A DNA stretch of 64,000 nt from Medicago truncatula (GCF_003473485.1 NC_053049.1:13392001-13456000), one strand, 5' to 3'. Shown: positions 23,301 through 34,189, counted from the first letter of the stretch. Numbers and translations: made by a program. The notes: generated by a model from the letters alone, not told the origin.

Positions 23301-24657
23301 CAAAACGAATCGAAAACAATACTATTGATATACATGCTCCACTAGTATCATAATGACTAGTTATCAAACTTCATTTGAGGTTTGCTATTGTTGGCCACAA
23401 TGCACATATCCATAACGTACTGTAAACCCTTTTCTATGGTCATAAAAATTTCTCCTAAAAAACATAAAACAATATTGTAGACAGTAACAAAAAGAAGCCA
23501 AAAACCAATCCAATCCGAAATAAATTGAATCTAATCGAATTTCACTTAAAAAGTAAGTCTTATCCACAACAACCCTAGCGAACTAAAAGACCAAGATCCC
23601 AAACACTACATCAGTTGTAGAAGGCAGTGGAAGATTTCATTTTACTGCAATAAAGTAGTTCAAAGTCAAGATGGTCTGCTTCTCCATTTTACTGCAGGAC
23701 AGTGATTAATTGATGAAGCATCTCCTCAGTTCTCTCTCTTAAACCAATAGCTTCACAAAAGCATACTCAATTCTCTTCTCACACAAGCTTGTTTTGAGAC
23801 ATCTGTTTGGATAAACAGCTTATTTGCAGCTAGCACAGGCACTCATCATGATAAGCGCTTATGTATAAGCTCACATAAGCTATTTCTATAGCAAAATATA
23901 AAATAAAGTTAAATTAATTTTTTATATGCTACAATTTGTTTTTATAAGCTATATTAGAGAACTTATGAAATAAGCTGAAAAAAGCTTTTGAAAATTGTTA
24001 GAAGCTGTTCTCATAAGTTCTACTAAACAGTCTCACAAACCTTATGCTAGTAGATAAGCTCAAATAAGCCAAACCAAGCATGCCCCATATTTCATCCTAT
24101 AATGTCTTCCTTTCACCTATATAATAAGCTTTACTATAATCCACATTAGCAACTCCATGAACCCAATATCTCCCAATCCTTAATTTTGAGAAATTCAAAA
24201 AGCCACACACTAAACCCAAGAGTGCTTAGATGAGACAGTTCAATTCTCTTCCAGCTTAACTAGAGATCCTAGGTTCAAATTCAGCTCTAGAAATACAACA
24301 AACTTTAAAACTCAGGAAGAAAAGCTTTGACATCGATTGTGACCCTACTTGGCTCAAGAGATTAGTCTTTACAGTTACACACAGAGAATACACTGTTTAC
24401 AACAACAAAACTCACACCGATTAAATTTCGTTTCATCAACTACACCAGATAAATCTACACTAAATTTTAAACATTCATTACCAAAATTAAAGTCGATAAA
24501 TAGAACAACACTTATCATCTTCAATACCAATCAATGAAACCATTATCCATACCTTTGCAATTCTCTTGGCACTTCTATACCTCATCATACGAGCCCATCC
24601 TGCCATCAATGCTATGCCAAATAGCATCCCCATAAAAATCCCAGAAATCAAACCCAT
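14391..24657 (-). CDS. CLB1: Calcium-dependent lipid-binding protein, single-C2 SMP-domain type (CLB1/NTMC2T4/SYT7-like)
   Basis: Eleven exons: 24553-24657, 21270-21371, 21107-21157, 20270-20390, 18849-18970, 18653-18751, 17655-17735, 17442-17527, 17100-17325, 15607-15771, 14391-14774. All introns are GT-AG, phases join, and the total is 1542 nt or 513 aa, close to what I recall for Arabidopsis CLB (about 510). Order: N-terminal membrane anchor (MGLISGIFMGMLFGIALMAG), an SMP lipid-transfer domain (about 60-250), one C2 domain (about 258-365) with KATDLKNMEMIGKSDPYVV, NLNPVWDQTFELIAEDKETQ and DEDIGQD supplying acidic calcium-loop residues, a short coiled coil (NKEEQLAALEAEKAILEER), and a Gly-rich tail of VGSGIG-type repeats ending in a basic Ser-rich segment. 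The family tethers ER to plasma membrane or other membranes and binds lipids in a Ca2+-dependent way; the Arabidopsis member has been linked to stress responses. Introns, especially the 3.2-kb first one, are full of repeats. Confidence 0.92.
15234..15331 (+). repeat. SINE-like insertion in CLB1 intron 10
   Basis: A GC-richer block with a run of C, the phrase CGTTGGGCCAAATACCGAG and an oligo-A end. It lies between imperfect direct repeats (TCCAGAAGCTGAGA before, TCCAAAAGTTGAGA after), consistent with a retroposed sequence and its target-site duplication. No clear A-box or B-box. Confidence 0.4.
16190..16408. mobile_element. Stowaway-like MITE in CLB1 intron 9
   Basis: Left end TGCTCCATCCCACAATATAA, right end TTATATTGTGGGATGGAGGA: about 24 bp of inverted repeat bounding about 220 bp. 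It lies in the intron between the last C2 exons (15772-17099). Confidence 0.7.
17560..17636. repeat. 38-bp tandem duplication in CLB1 intron 7
   Basis: Two adjoining copies of a unit containing AAATGTTGCTTAAACAGTAC followed by AGGGAAAG, differing at two or three bases. It is intronic and close to, but outside, the donor of the exon ending at 17655. Confidence 0.85.
17976..18281. repeat. Repeat with internal direct duplication in CLB1 intron 6
   Basis: Two related about 75-bp blocks (17976-18051 and 18185-18281) share AAGGTGAGAGATG, CACTTA.AAACTCATTTTCA and CATCCAAT. The phrase around 18150 (ATACCATCTTAGAATTTGG) is one I associate with high-copy legume LTR sequences. Boundaries not resolved. 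Confidence 0.45.
19019..20153. other. Repeat-like DNA within CLB1 intron 4
   Basis: The intron runs from 18971 to 20269. It includes two tRNA-like phrases on the minus strand: GGTTCAATTCCCAC around 19760 and GAGTTCAATCCTCACC around 19870, each next to an A-box-like TAGTGTGG or TAGTGTAG. They look like fragments of retroposons rather than tRNA genes; no target-site duplication was found. Confidence 0.4.
20456..20695. mobile_element. hAT-like MITE (AAGCGCTTAT family), CLB1 intron 3
   Basis: Begins near GGACAAACAACTTAATTAAG and contains GCGCTTATAGCATAAGC, repeated TAAGCT motifs in both orientations, GAGAGTTTATGAAAATAAGC and AGTCTCACAAATGCTTAT. A related partial copy follows at about 20795-20995, with others at 23808 and 48053. 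The family is short, non-coding and self-complementary, as expected of a non-autonomous DNA element. Exact ends uncertain. Confidence 0.6.
21532..21880. repeat. Element bounded by about 75-bp direct repeats, CLB1 intron 1
   Basis: Blocks at 21532-21607 and 21799-21880 share GATAA.TATT..AGCAC, GGAGAACTCT.CCTTAAAA and TAGCTATCAA.GGGAA. Between them is GC-richer sequence with ACCAGCTCGGATACCC. No coding capacity; class not determined. Confidence 0.4.
22205..22680. mobile_element. MITE-like element with GGTACC-rich inverted ends, CLB1 intron 1
   Basis: Left end TACGGGTATGGTACCCGGTA; right end CGGTACTGGTACGTACCCAT. Both ends are stacked GTAC/GGTACC palindromes, so they form an imperfect inverted repeat. 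The 164-codon frame at 22374-22868 runs across its right end and has no recognisable domain, so it is not called. Fragments of similar sequence occur inside the solo LTR at 31530 and at about 50920-50972. Confidence 0.5.
23808..24083. mobile_element. hAT-like MITE (AAGCGCTTAT family), CLB1 intron 1
   Basis: Opens with GTTTGGATAAACAGCTTATT and closes with TAAGCTCAAATAAGCCAAAC; inside are GATAAGCGCTTATGTATAAG and CAGTCTCACAAACCTTATG. Related to the copies at 20456 and 48053. Target-site duplication not confirmed. Confidence 0.6.
24221..24295 (+). repeat. Fragment of the ACCCAAGAG..GCTTAG SINE family
   Basis: CAAGAGTGCTTAGATGAGAC followed by CTAGGTTCAAATTCAGC matches the A-box and B-box half of the SINEs at 5771 and 53360, here in plus orientation. 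The GC-rich body downstream is missing, so the copy is truncated. Confidence 0.55.
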
Positions 24658-24977
24658 CTTCACAGATTCAAAACACCACTTTTTCCCTTTCAACACAGAA
24701 AAACACAAAAACCCAAAATTCAAAACCAAAAACCCACATGAAAAAAGAACTAAAAAACAAATCTTTAATACTCAAACTTGTAAAACAAAGTCAAAGGCAA
24801 GTAAAAAACTAAACTTTACATGAAATTTGAGGAAAAAAAACTCAAAGGGTATGTTTATTCTTACCTTAGAAGATGAACGCTAATTGGAATGAGATTCTTG
24901 AAAGAGAATAAAAGTTAACAAAAAGTGTTGATTTTTTGTTAATTTGCTATGAGTTGTAGTGGGACTCTTGCTACACT

Positions 24978-24998
24978 GTGTGTGTGTGTGTGTGTTTT
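24978..24998. repeat. TG microsatellite upstream of CLB1
   Basis: About ten GT units roughly 320 bp upstream of the CLB1 ATG. Confidence 0.9.
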
Positions 24999-25929
24999 TT
25001 TAAAACTGTAAAAATGTAAACTTTATTATTTTTGTGGGTTCAATTTATTTCATATAGTTTTCACGAGATTGAATTGAATTGAAATGAAAGGAAACGAATG
25101 CATTAAAGTTTTGTAGCTGAGCTGTATTATGTAGGGACTTCACACATTCAACACCGTTTGCATTCTCAGATTTTTATACTTTTCCAATTATGTTAGGGTC
25201 ACAATAAGTTAGAGGTATAATAATGTGTCTTAGATACCTAAATAGTTGGTAGGGCATTTTATAATATACGTAAGATTTTTGGTTCAAATTTTGGCCACTA
25301 CAAAAAAAATAGTATTTTAGTTTGACCAACAAAAATGCTGAAATGTTAAGTTAGATCGAAATTTAAACACGACGCACCCATTTATACGTATGAATTTATA
25401 ATGACTTTGTCATTTTGTATATCTAAAAAAATATGTGTTTAAAAAATATATACATAATGTGTTTTAATATAAAGTTTAGACAAGTGTACTAGGAGACTCA
25501 ACGTATCATCATCTATTAAAGAGTTCACACGCCTAACGTGTTATTGTGAAATATTATGTGAGTCAATTTTTTATTTTGTGTCAACTTTTATTGACTCGAA
25601 TCTATTGCATTCGGTCACAAAGAAAGCTAGTTTAAGGTAATTAGCTTTTTAAATTTTATGTAAAATATAAGTCAAATTTACTAAAATATCATTGTTATAT
25701 TTAATTGAAAACTCATTTAACTATCTATATTAAATATTTTTAAATCAAATAAAGAATATATTAAAAAATAATAGCATTAAATAGGTCAAAATTAGTTAGA
25801 TTTTGTTTATAAGATCAAAGAGTTGATTATTTTTTTTTCCTAAAAAAAGTTTTCACTTTTTTTCTTCTTATAAAAATGACCATATTACACTTGATGTTCT
25901 AATTTAGAGGATTAAAACTTCATTTTATT

Positions 25930-26100
25930 TTAAGTGTTTTTGTTAAGTGTCCTAAGAGCGTTATTTAAGAAACTCATAAAAAGAAATTATGTCTTGAAAA
26001 TACAAATCAAACACTTGTTAAAGTCACGACCGTACAATTTCCAAGGCAAAAATTGCTACTTTTATATTCTTAAACAATGCCCTTAGGGCACTTGTTAACA
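25930..26100. mobile_element. MITE of the GTTAAC family
   Basis: Left end TGTTAAGTGTCCTAAGAGCG, right end GCCCTTAGGGCACTTGTTAA, with the family's internal phrases ATGTCTTGAAAATAC and CACTTGTTAAAGT. Imperfect inverted repeat, non-coding. Confidence 0.6.
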
Positions 26101-27532
26101 TTTTTCTTGTTTTAAATGGATGGACTAGAAATGCATTTAAAACATATTATTTATTACTATTATAATATTTTTATGAGAACTATTGATTTTTTTTTCCTAC
26201 AACAAATGTGTTCAATTAGAGCACATATTAAGAATCCAAATGTAAAAAAATAATTTGTATTTGCTATTTTTGTTTTGTAAATAGATGAAATGACAGTAGT
26301 CATTGAAAACTCACACTCACAAGTAAAATATTTAGAATTCAAACTCCAGTTACAACGTTTCACATAACAATTTTGATATTTTTGTAAATTAAGCTAAAAC
26401 TTATCAACCGTGTATACTGTATTTAATAATTTAAATTAAAACTTATCAGCCGTGTATTCGATAATTTAAAAGTTTAAATTCAAAATACAAAAAAGAAATT
26501 TCAATTTCTTTTGTAACTTGTGTGTTTAAGACACATGTTAACATGGTTTTTTATGTACTATATTTTTGTAATAATTTATATGGATATGATTGTCAATTAA
26601 TTGTGAAAATGTACAAGACATGAATCTTGACTGTGTTGAACCGTTAGGTAACGGAGAAATCGGAGCAAAACATAAGGAGTTTGTCTCTTTCTGGCTGCTT
26701 TAACAATGACCTATCATATCCAAGATACTAAGCAAATTTATGGGTTCCTTGACTTTTCAGCCAGGTAACGTCAAGACATTTCGGAGGTTCATATTAAATT
26801 TTTCATTACCAAGTGAATCATTAATAAATGACTTTTAACACTAAGACAATTTGATTTTTAAAATTAAAAAATATCAATCACATTAATGAGATAATTACAA
26901 TGACAAAATTGACAGACTTATCTAAATTCTTAATCATGATGATTATTTTAAAGTTTTGCTGTTTTTTGTTTTGTTTTATTTAAAGTTTTGTTGATTTAAA
27001 AGACCAAACTGTTAAATTGTTTTTGATTCACTATCAATTTTGTACTCTTGGAGCTAGGCTTGCACTTGGCAATGTCTATTATTATTTGAAAGATAAACAA
27101 GCATCATGCATCAATAGTGCAATGTTTGGGTGTACCTATTTTTCTTGCGGGGATCCACCGTCTTCTTTGAAAGAGTGCCACATATGTTGATGTTGTGTAC
27201 TTGAAGTTTTTGAAGGGCCTTGATATGGTCTATTGATGGATCAGATGTGGAACTTGCATGTGGTTTGGTAGACCATATCAAGAAATTAGGGGAAGTTCGA
27301 TAACATCAAATACATCTGATCAAAACAAGAACATGCTTGCCCTAATTTTTTTGCATATCCTAGATTTAATGTGGAACTCACATAGTTAATAACATTTGAT
27401 CATATTATTCAAGTAAGTTTGATTCGTCCCAGGATGAGCATGGTTGAACCTAATGAAAAAATTTGTCTGACTTATCCATAATTTTGTTTATGTTTAATTT
27501 CTGCTTTTAACTTACGCGAAATCCAATTTTTT

Positions 27533-27749
27533 TAGAACGAGTTGAAGGCGTAGGTGTTGTTGGTAGAGAGGAAGTTATAAACTGGGGGTTATCAGGACCG
27601 ATGCTTCGGTCTTCCGGAATACAATGGGATCTACGTAAAGTCGATAATTATGAGTGTTACGAGGAATTTGATTGGGAAGTTCAATGGCAAAAAGAAGGAG
27701 ATTCATTAACTCGTTATTTAGCACCAAGTCGATAATTATGAGTGTTACG
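27533..27749 (+). pseudogene. ndhH: Plastid-derived ndhH fragment (NUPT)
   Basis: From 27541 the + frame reads [20 protein letters not shown], then [20 protein letters not shown] and [16 protein letters not shown], an internal segment of NdhH, the 49-kDa-type subunit of the chloroplast NAD(P)H dehydrogenase complex. Only about 63 codons are present, with no start and no 3' part, so it is a dead nuclear copy of plastid DNA. After the codons TRYLA the homology stops and a 24-bp stretch (27726-27749) exactly repeats an internal piece of the same fragment (27638-27661), then unrelated AT-rich DNA follows. The local base composition is richer in GC than its surroundings. A mitochondrial relative (nad7) would differ more; ndhH is the better match from memory. 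Confidence 0.85.
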
Positions 27750-29244
27750 GTACACTCGAAATATTTGCGTGTACCGGTACATCTATATTTAAATTTATAT
27801 TTTAATGAATTATATTTTTAGAAGAATTTTTTTTTCTATTATTTATAATTATAATAACTATATTTTATTTCTTAAAAGTGTCGGCAAAGCAAAATTCTAG
27901 TTTTTTTAATTTTTATTACTCATAATAGTGAATATTGATTATTTTTTATAAAATGTTAAAAAATTAGTATGATTCTTATAAAGAATAAAATTATGTTTTT
28001 TCTTATGAAATAATATTTTCTAAAATATAAAAGCCGACAAATATCTCTTTATTACATAAAAATGATCGTTAACTTAATGATTTATGAAATAGGTGTTCCG
28101 ATACACCTTATTTTAATGAGTTATACACCTTAATGATTTATGAAATAGGTGTTAACTTAATGGTAGAAACTCCTTTATTTTTATAGTATATTGTTTAATT
28201 TTTTCATAAGTCCGTTATATTTTTAATTGTAAAAATATATAATGCGCATTCTTTTAAGTATTTAAAGATAATCAATCATTTTTTTAGGGGAAAGATAATT
28301 AATCATTGTAAATTTTGAAATCTTTTAATTAATTAATATTTTTATAAGTAGATCAAGTAAGTCTTCAATATTGATATTTAAAGGATTCAATTTTCACATC
28401 ATACTTGTCCCTTTCATCTTTTAACAAAAAAAAATAAAAAATCTATTGAATAGAGTAGTACTAATTTTCTTTTCTACTTTTTGACAAGCATTTCATCTTC
28501 TATAGTTAAGATAAGCTAATATCATGTCATATGTGGCGGCTGTTTTACTACTAATTAAGGGAATACTTTCCTTATTCAAAAAAAATAAAATAAGGAACAC
28601 TTTCCTTTTTCTTTTTGTTTTGAAAAATTGCTTTTCATGTTCAACTAATTTATTCTTATATTTTCTTCATGCACAAGTTCATGAAAGAAAGTGTAATTTT
28701 ATCTATCTTTTATTTTTTGGGTGGGGGAGGATGTAGGGACATGAAGAAACATGTTCTCATAATCTCATTTGTTGGGTTTGGATTACTCAACAAGAATCCA
28801 GCGTAGCATTTCCCTATTATTAATTGGATGATGAATGGAAGCACAATCACTCAATGACAATATCTTATTCCTTCCTTGTGGTAACAATTTAGGTCCCACT
28901 TTGCCTAATTTGAGCATTATAGAATCATATAAGAGGGAGAAACAATTCCTACTCCTCTATACTCTTAAACAAAACAAATAAATTATATATTAAATAAAAT
29001 CTTTTTTTTTTTTTCCATTCAAATTCAATTTATATACTATTGTACATGAGTAATCCAAATTTAACTTAATGGCTTGTACTTATAACATGTATTTTTTCAA
29101 TCAAGTTAATGTTAATATAAGCTGAAACTTTTTTGTGGGTTCAGGTTATGAAAAGGATTGTCGGCAATCAACAGAATGTTTTTTTTGGTAGAAATCAAAA
29201 GGATGCTGTGTAGTTTTGTAAGTTTATAAGTTATAAATAAAATT

Positions 29245-29428
29245 GGAGAATGCTAACTAATGCCCTAAATGCATTGGTTAAGCACCTAAAATAAGTAAGT
29301 TTTTAATAAAAAGTACTCCGTATAATCATTACTTGGTCAAATGTAACATCTTACATTTTCAAGACAAAATTTCTAATTTTGAATTCCTTAACCATTGTCC
29401 TTAAAGCCCTGGTTAGCAAGATCCAATA
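29245..29428. mobile_element. MITE of the GTTAAC family
   Basis: Left end GAGAATGCTAACTAATGCCC, right end AAAGCCCTGGTTAGCAAGAT, with internal AAGTAAGTTTTTAATAAAAAG and TTCAAGACAAAATTTC shared with the copies at 3939 and 35336. Non-coding. Confidence 0.6.
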
Positions 29429-29949
29429 AAATTTAATCATAAATATGAAACAAGTCTTACTCGTTTATTTGACCACCACCAACACTCATCCTCTCCATGA
29501 TAAAATACAGAATCATTTTGAAATATTGTCCTCCACGTATTTGCTACATTTTTTTGTTTTGTATAAAAGTACTACATTAAAGTTTTCCTTTATTGCCCTC
29601 AGCAATTTTAACTGAAGTTGCATACAGAAGACCTGTAGGTGAGACTGTTATAAAATATTTTATAATATATTATATATTCATATAGAGTGTTTTTAGAGTA
29701 TCTCTTAGGATCAATTTTTTTATATATACTTATTATTTTGATCTGTTATTGATTTAGGTCGGGTCGGAGCTAGAAGGGGGATCAAATGAGGTCCCCCTCC
29801 TATCCCCAATTAATTGTGTGTATTAGTGCGCGCGTGCAGGGGGATTTGTTTAATGTGTTAAAATCTATATAATTTTTTAAATAATTGTTAACCTATTGTC
29901 TTCTAAAAATGATATATCAGTATTTTAAGAATATTTTAACATATATATT

Positions 29950-30370
29950 GTTAAACAAAATTTGTTAAAAGAGCCAAGCCCTTATGTTTTGATGATAACA
30001 AGGCATATACAAAGCATATTTGAGAACAATGTGTGTTTAAGTGTGCAAGAAATTCTAGGTGCAAAGAAAAGTTCTACCTCTCGGCCAAGTCAAAGCTCTG
30101 GACATCCAGTCAAAACATTTTACTTGAAGTCAACGTTCTGGACAAGAAGCCTAAAGCTCTGGACCTTGACGAGCTATATGCCATAGATAAAGACAAGACT
30201 TTGTGTCAAGATTAAGGTCAACTATGTATAAGTCAATGTTGCGTTCATGCCTCTAGGCCGAGGTCCTCTGTACCAGCTTTGATTCAAGAATTCGTTAATG
30301 ATGCATGCAATGACTCTTTACTTAGAAAGGAAAATTCTATCCGACTTATGCAAGGATTATGTTCCAAACT
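29950..30370 (+). repeat. LTR-like retrotransposon fragment
   Basis: GTTTTGATGATAACAAGGCA followed by phrases with repeated TCTGGAC (AAGCTCTGGACATCC, GTTCTGGACAAGAAG, AGCTCTGGACCTTGA). The opening phrase is common in LTRs of legume retrotransposons as I recall. No boundaries, TATA box or coding domains are visible, so only a fragment is claimed. The overlapping frames at 29962 and 30033 are by-products of it. Confidence 0.4.
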
Positions 30371-31037
30371 TGTGCAAATAGTATTGTGTTTCATATACTA
30401 TATATTTTTTGACTTTTAATTGTGATTAATAAGCTTACGGAAAAAAGTGTCAGGATATACACTTATAAAATACTAAATTCTAGCCATTAGGCTACCTGAT
30501 AAAAAAAAAAGTACCGAATAAACACAATGGGTGTATAAAACATTTTCAACTTATTTTCATAGAGTTCCATGTGTAACTCCTGAATAAACATCCAATTAAC
30601 TTCCGTTTACTTTATGAGATCTAGTAATTTCGGATTCATAATTGTAAAAAATTCATCAACCGAAGAAAAGATCATAAAATATGTTTACATGTACTCTCGA
30701 AAAATTGTGAAAAGACAAATAAAAATTGGTTGAAGTAATTTGAGGTCATTCTACAAACAAGGAAACAATCATATGTTTGCTAAAATTCAATAAGAAAATA
30801 TTTTACACGACCAAATATCCAAAAGGGTGTGTATACAAACCTCACCCTCTGAGCCATAAAAGGAGAATATAGCACATCCATTTACACTATTACACACCAC
30901 CTAAGATCAAAGTTGTCGTAATGTAAGAGAAACACAGAATTCTAACAACAACTAAGCAATAAAATAGCATCGATTTATCAAGGGGTCAAGAGAAGTCCTA
31001 GTAAACCATATTCATACTTGAACAGTGGTTAATGTCA

Positions 31038-32822
31038 CTAAACATCGCCGTTACCTTGCTGAGCCTTTGACTCATAAAAGAGCCTTACAGTTGAGTAAAT
31101 GGTAGAAGGTTCAGCCATTGCACCATTGCCATAATCCCCACAAGCTAACCTCTTTGTAACAGGTGGAATGAGAGAAATACCAAGCTCGTCAATGGAGATG
31201 AGATGCCGCTCTGTGAAAGGATTGTTCCACATAAAAGTGTTCATGGCTGGTGCAACAAAGAATGGCTTGCTGTAGTCCCAGGCTCGCACGATACATGTGA
31301 GTAGATTGTCACACAATCCTCCAGCAATCTACAACAGCAAACATTTTAAGTTATAGACACGAAAAAAGTTGCAATTTCAATTACTTAAGTATAATAGAAA
31401 CATGCATGTAACCATACATAAGATGTACATACAAAACTGAACATTATATGTTAGGATTATAGAATAGAGGGAAATTAGAGTAATTAGTTATTTGTTTAGT
31501 TAGTTCATAGTCACATGATTTGCAATTCACATTGGTACCGGTACAAGTACAGGTTCGCGGTACACGACATGTCAAGAATTCGGTGCATTTCACTGTTTAT
31601 TTATTTAATTTTTATTTTATAGTTCAAACCGTTTTTTTCTCAACCAATCAGCGTTATCCTTTCTTTGCTTTATCCCAATATGTAGAAGTACCCGAATTTG
31701 GTACTTGCGAATTGGTTCGCGCCTTCTCGGTTTTCTTCCTAGTGCACGAATTATGTTACTATGAGTTAATTATCTAGGTTTAAGGTTGTTAGTTAGATTT
31801 CTATCTAGGTTTTGTTTTCTGTTGCATTTTCTGTTATAGGTTAGTTGATATGGATCCTTACCCATTATCCTTTTCTTTTGTAACAGAAGGTCTATAAATA
31901 CAACCTTCTTCCCTTAGAAAAGGATCTTTGACATATATCTTAGTTGTAATTGGTTTTATAACCAGTGCAGGAGAACTTGCTCCTTTGTTATTTCTTATAA
32001 TCAAAAGTGTTTTTTCTTTTGGATCCAACTCTTGGGTTGCTAACATTATATAACGGATAGGAACACATCATCACACAAACTTGCCGGAACTAAGCAATTG
32101 AAAAGTCTTTAGAAGCCTATTACCTTTCTAAAAACATTTTCAGTTTCAATTTCTAAAATTTGTGTTCAGTTTAAATTACTAACAAGGAGATTGAAGACTT
32201 ATGTAGTAAACCATTGTGATAGACAGAAAATGGAAGACAGGCTAGGGAAAATGCATTTTTAGAAACAATACAAACAGTGGTTTAGCATTTTCAAAATTTA
32301 TGAAAAATGTTATCTCTGTTTCAAAAAATTGTAAAAGAAAACGGTGAAGAAAAGATTTGATCATGGAAGTAAACGGGCCTTTAATGTGCAGTGAAATACA
32401 AGCCATTGATTTGATCATGCATCTATGTAGACAGAATAGATAAAATAAGCCAATATTTATCAATTAATTACCTTGCCAAGAGTGTTTGCTGACAATGGAG
32501 CAATGACCATGATATCAGCCCATTTGCGAAGCTCAATGTGAAGCACACTATCGCCTAGTTTCTTCCAACTAGACCATTCATCGTCGTCCGTATACAAAAT
32601 CACATCTTTGGGAATCGCTGTTCTTTCAATAAAATGCAAAGACGATTTTGTGGCAACAGCTCTTACTTCTGCCCATTCAGAGAAACAATGACAAAGATTT
32701 GCAAATTTAACCGCAGCAACACTTCCACTAGTAGCGAGTAAAATCCGAGGCTTCCTGGGGGCAGCAGCATTGACTGACATATTCTCTCCAACTGAACTCA
32801 CAGGTTCTGGGCTGGCCATCAT
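31038..32822 (-). CDS. HAL3: Phosphopantothenoylcysteine decarboxylase, HAL3 type (CoA biosynthesis)
   Basis: Two exons: 32472-32822 and 31038-31328, joined in phase 0 by a GT-AG intron; 213 aa, about the size of Arabidopsis HAL3A. The flavoprotein removes CO2 from 4'-phosphopantothenoylcysteine to give 4'-phosphopantetheine in the cytosol. Seen: FMN-binding SGSVAAVKF (32-40), the active-site His95 in VLHIELRKWAD, the Asn147 of PAMNTFMW, and Cys180 in RLACGDYGNGAM. By alignment from memory these match His90, Asn142 and Cys175 of the Arabidopsis enzyme, so the protein should be active. Two adjacent ATG codons (32820-32822 and 32817-32819) can start it. HAL3 proteins are also reported to take part in salt tolerance and growth. 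The intron holds a solo LTR. The next gene on the same strand encodes a phosphopantetheine-carrying enzyme. Confidence 0.95.
31449..32045 (-). mobile_element. Solo LTR in the HAL3 intron (orientation uncertain)
   Basis: 597 bp beginning TGTTAGGATTATAG and ending GGTTGCTAACA, so the ends are the canonical TG..CA within a 6-bp inverted TGTTAG/CTAACA. It is flanked by a perfect 5-bp duplication TTATA (31444-31448 and 32046-32050). A TATA-like TCTATAAATACAACC is at about 31891 on the plus strand, which would place transcription of the LTR on plus, against the host gene. No second LTR or internal region, so it is a solo LTR from recombination. A block of GGTACC-type sequence at about 31530 may be a further insertion. 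Confidence 0.85.
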
Positions 32823-33062
32823 CAATCAGAGATTTCAACAAAGATCTTAAATATCCACCATTCAAACAGGAGTTTCAGCTTGCTCATAAAACAAACCTTC
32901 AAATTGGTAACGTAAAAACCCTTTAGAGGACAGTACATAATGAACTGAATTGAACAAAGTCCATTTAAAAAAGATTCCTTAGTTATTAAAATTGAAATTT
33001 TGAATATAGATGAATCTAATGGACAGCGAAACACCGAACCTAAAATGTACGTATATTCTATT

Positions 33063-33185
33063 ATAAAGCACGGATACATACACAGACACGGCACAAACAG
33101 TGAGATGCAGACACCTATAATAATTTGAGAAAATCACATAATTCAATGTAATCATATATGTCGGTGTCGGACACACTCCGTGCGT
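33063..33185. repeat. Divergent copy of the AGCACGGA..GTCGGTGTC repeat family
   Basis: AGCACGGATACATACACAG at one side and GTCGGTGTCGGACACACTCC at the other, around TAATAATTTGAGAAAATCAC. The core AATTTGAGAAAAT..AATTGAATT-type phrase recurs at 16930 and, inverted, at 57240. See the better preserved copy at 57140-57280. Confidence 0.5.
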
Positions 33186-33629
33186 TCATAGTATACTGTA
33201 CTAATTAAAATATATGTTTTGAAAGAAGAATTCATCATAAGTTTCTTTACATATTACTACTACATGGTTAAAATACCAAATCATAAACCAACTTCTAAAT
33301 GACATGAGTTTGTCAAAGCCACCTACCATCTATTTGTCCTGTTAAACTGAAATATAAACTTAAGCTAATGAGATAAAATCTCCATAAGAGGTAGGACTTA
33401 TATCCAAAATATACGAGCATTGTTAAAACATTTTCAGTATGTCATAATTTCTGTTGTGTGATTTAAGTCTTTTCCCTTAGCAATGTAAACAGGATTAAAA
33501 CTTGATAATCCCACTTGAAGCATCCCCTAGTATGACTCACACTCTCTTAGCACAATTCATAACTTCCAATTAGTGCTTCATGTTTTGCATAAATCTCATG
33601 GTCAATTGGTGTTCTATTACATTATACTG

Positions 33630-33705
33630 TGACGTAATTTGATCCATGAAGCCGAGCCCATTTAGCGGGATAAGGCTTGGTTGTTGTTGTTGTTGTTGTT
33701 GCCTT
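33630..33705 (+). repeat. 3' end of an RTE-type LINE or its retroposon derivative
   Basis: GTGACGTAATTTGATCCATG, AAGCCGAGCCCATTTAGCGG and GATAAGGCTTGG lead into a (TTG)6 tract. Opposite orientation to the copy at 14031. No upstream coding sequence. Confidence 0.65.
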
Positions 33706-34189
33706 TGACAGTTTTACAATCAATGATAATCATATGATTGCGCACTAACGCTCATATGAACATCAACTTGAGTACTTGTGAATTTCAAACTAGTATGCAC
33801 CTAAAATCAAAATACATTTTCCTAACCCTCTACCATCATTGAAAAGTGTAGGAAAATTCGAAATAGAGGACAAGTGTGAAGAGCATTTTCACAAACAGTT
33901 TAGATGCAATATCTAAAACTAAAAAAATGAGTAAAGATTCTGACCTCAAACAAAAGCGAAAGGAATTCTTAGATCTTCAAAACCCTTGCTTCCCGTCTCG
34001 TGTGTCGTGTTTTGTTTCAAAGCAACACAGAGATCTGCGCTCCAGGAAAAACAAATCCTTTTGTAAATTATAAGAGGGAAGACTTTTTTATTTTTTTATT
34101 TTTATTTTTTTGTTTTTTCTTCCCTTTTATAAATTTCTTTACCTAAATAAGGTGTATTAAACGGTTGAATTAATAAATTTGTTTCTTTC

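Larger units (their letters stand above)
24658..31037. other. Intergenic region between CLB1 and the HAL3-type gene
   Basis: No nuclear gene seen. It contains a TG microsatellite in the upstream region of CLB1, two GTTAAC-family MITEs, a plastid ndhH insertion (27533-27749), a hAT-like scrap at about 29760-29850 (GGAGCTAGAAGGGGG) and an LTR-like fragment at 29950. A direct duplication AAATTAAAACTTATCAGCCG occurs at about 26390-26460. ORFs at 26160, 28524 and 29962 have no domains. Confidence 0.6.

Noticed and set aside
27533..27722. Nuclear gene for an NADH dehydrogenase subunit
   Set aside because: Only an internal piece of NdhH, without start, splice sites or 3' part, and with a scrambled right junction.
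29962..30215. Two overlapping plus-strand ORFs of 74 and 60 codons
   Set aside because: They lie in an LTR-like repeat and have no retrotransposon protein domain.
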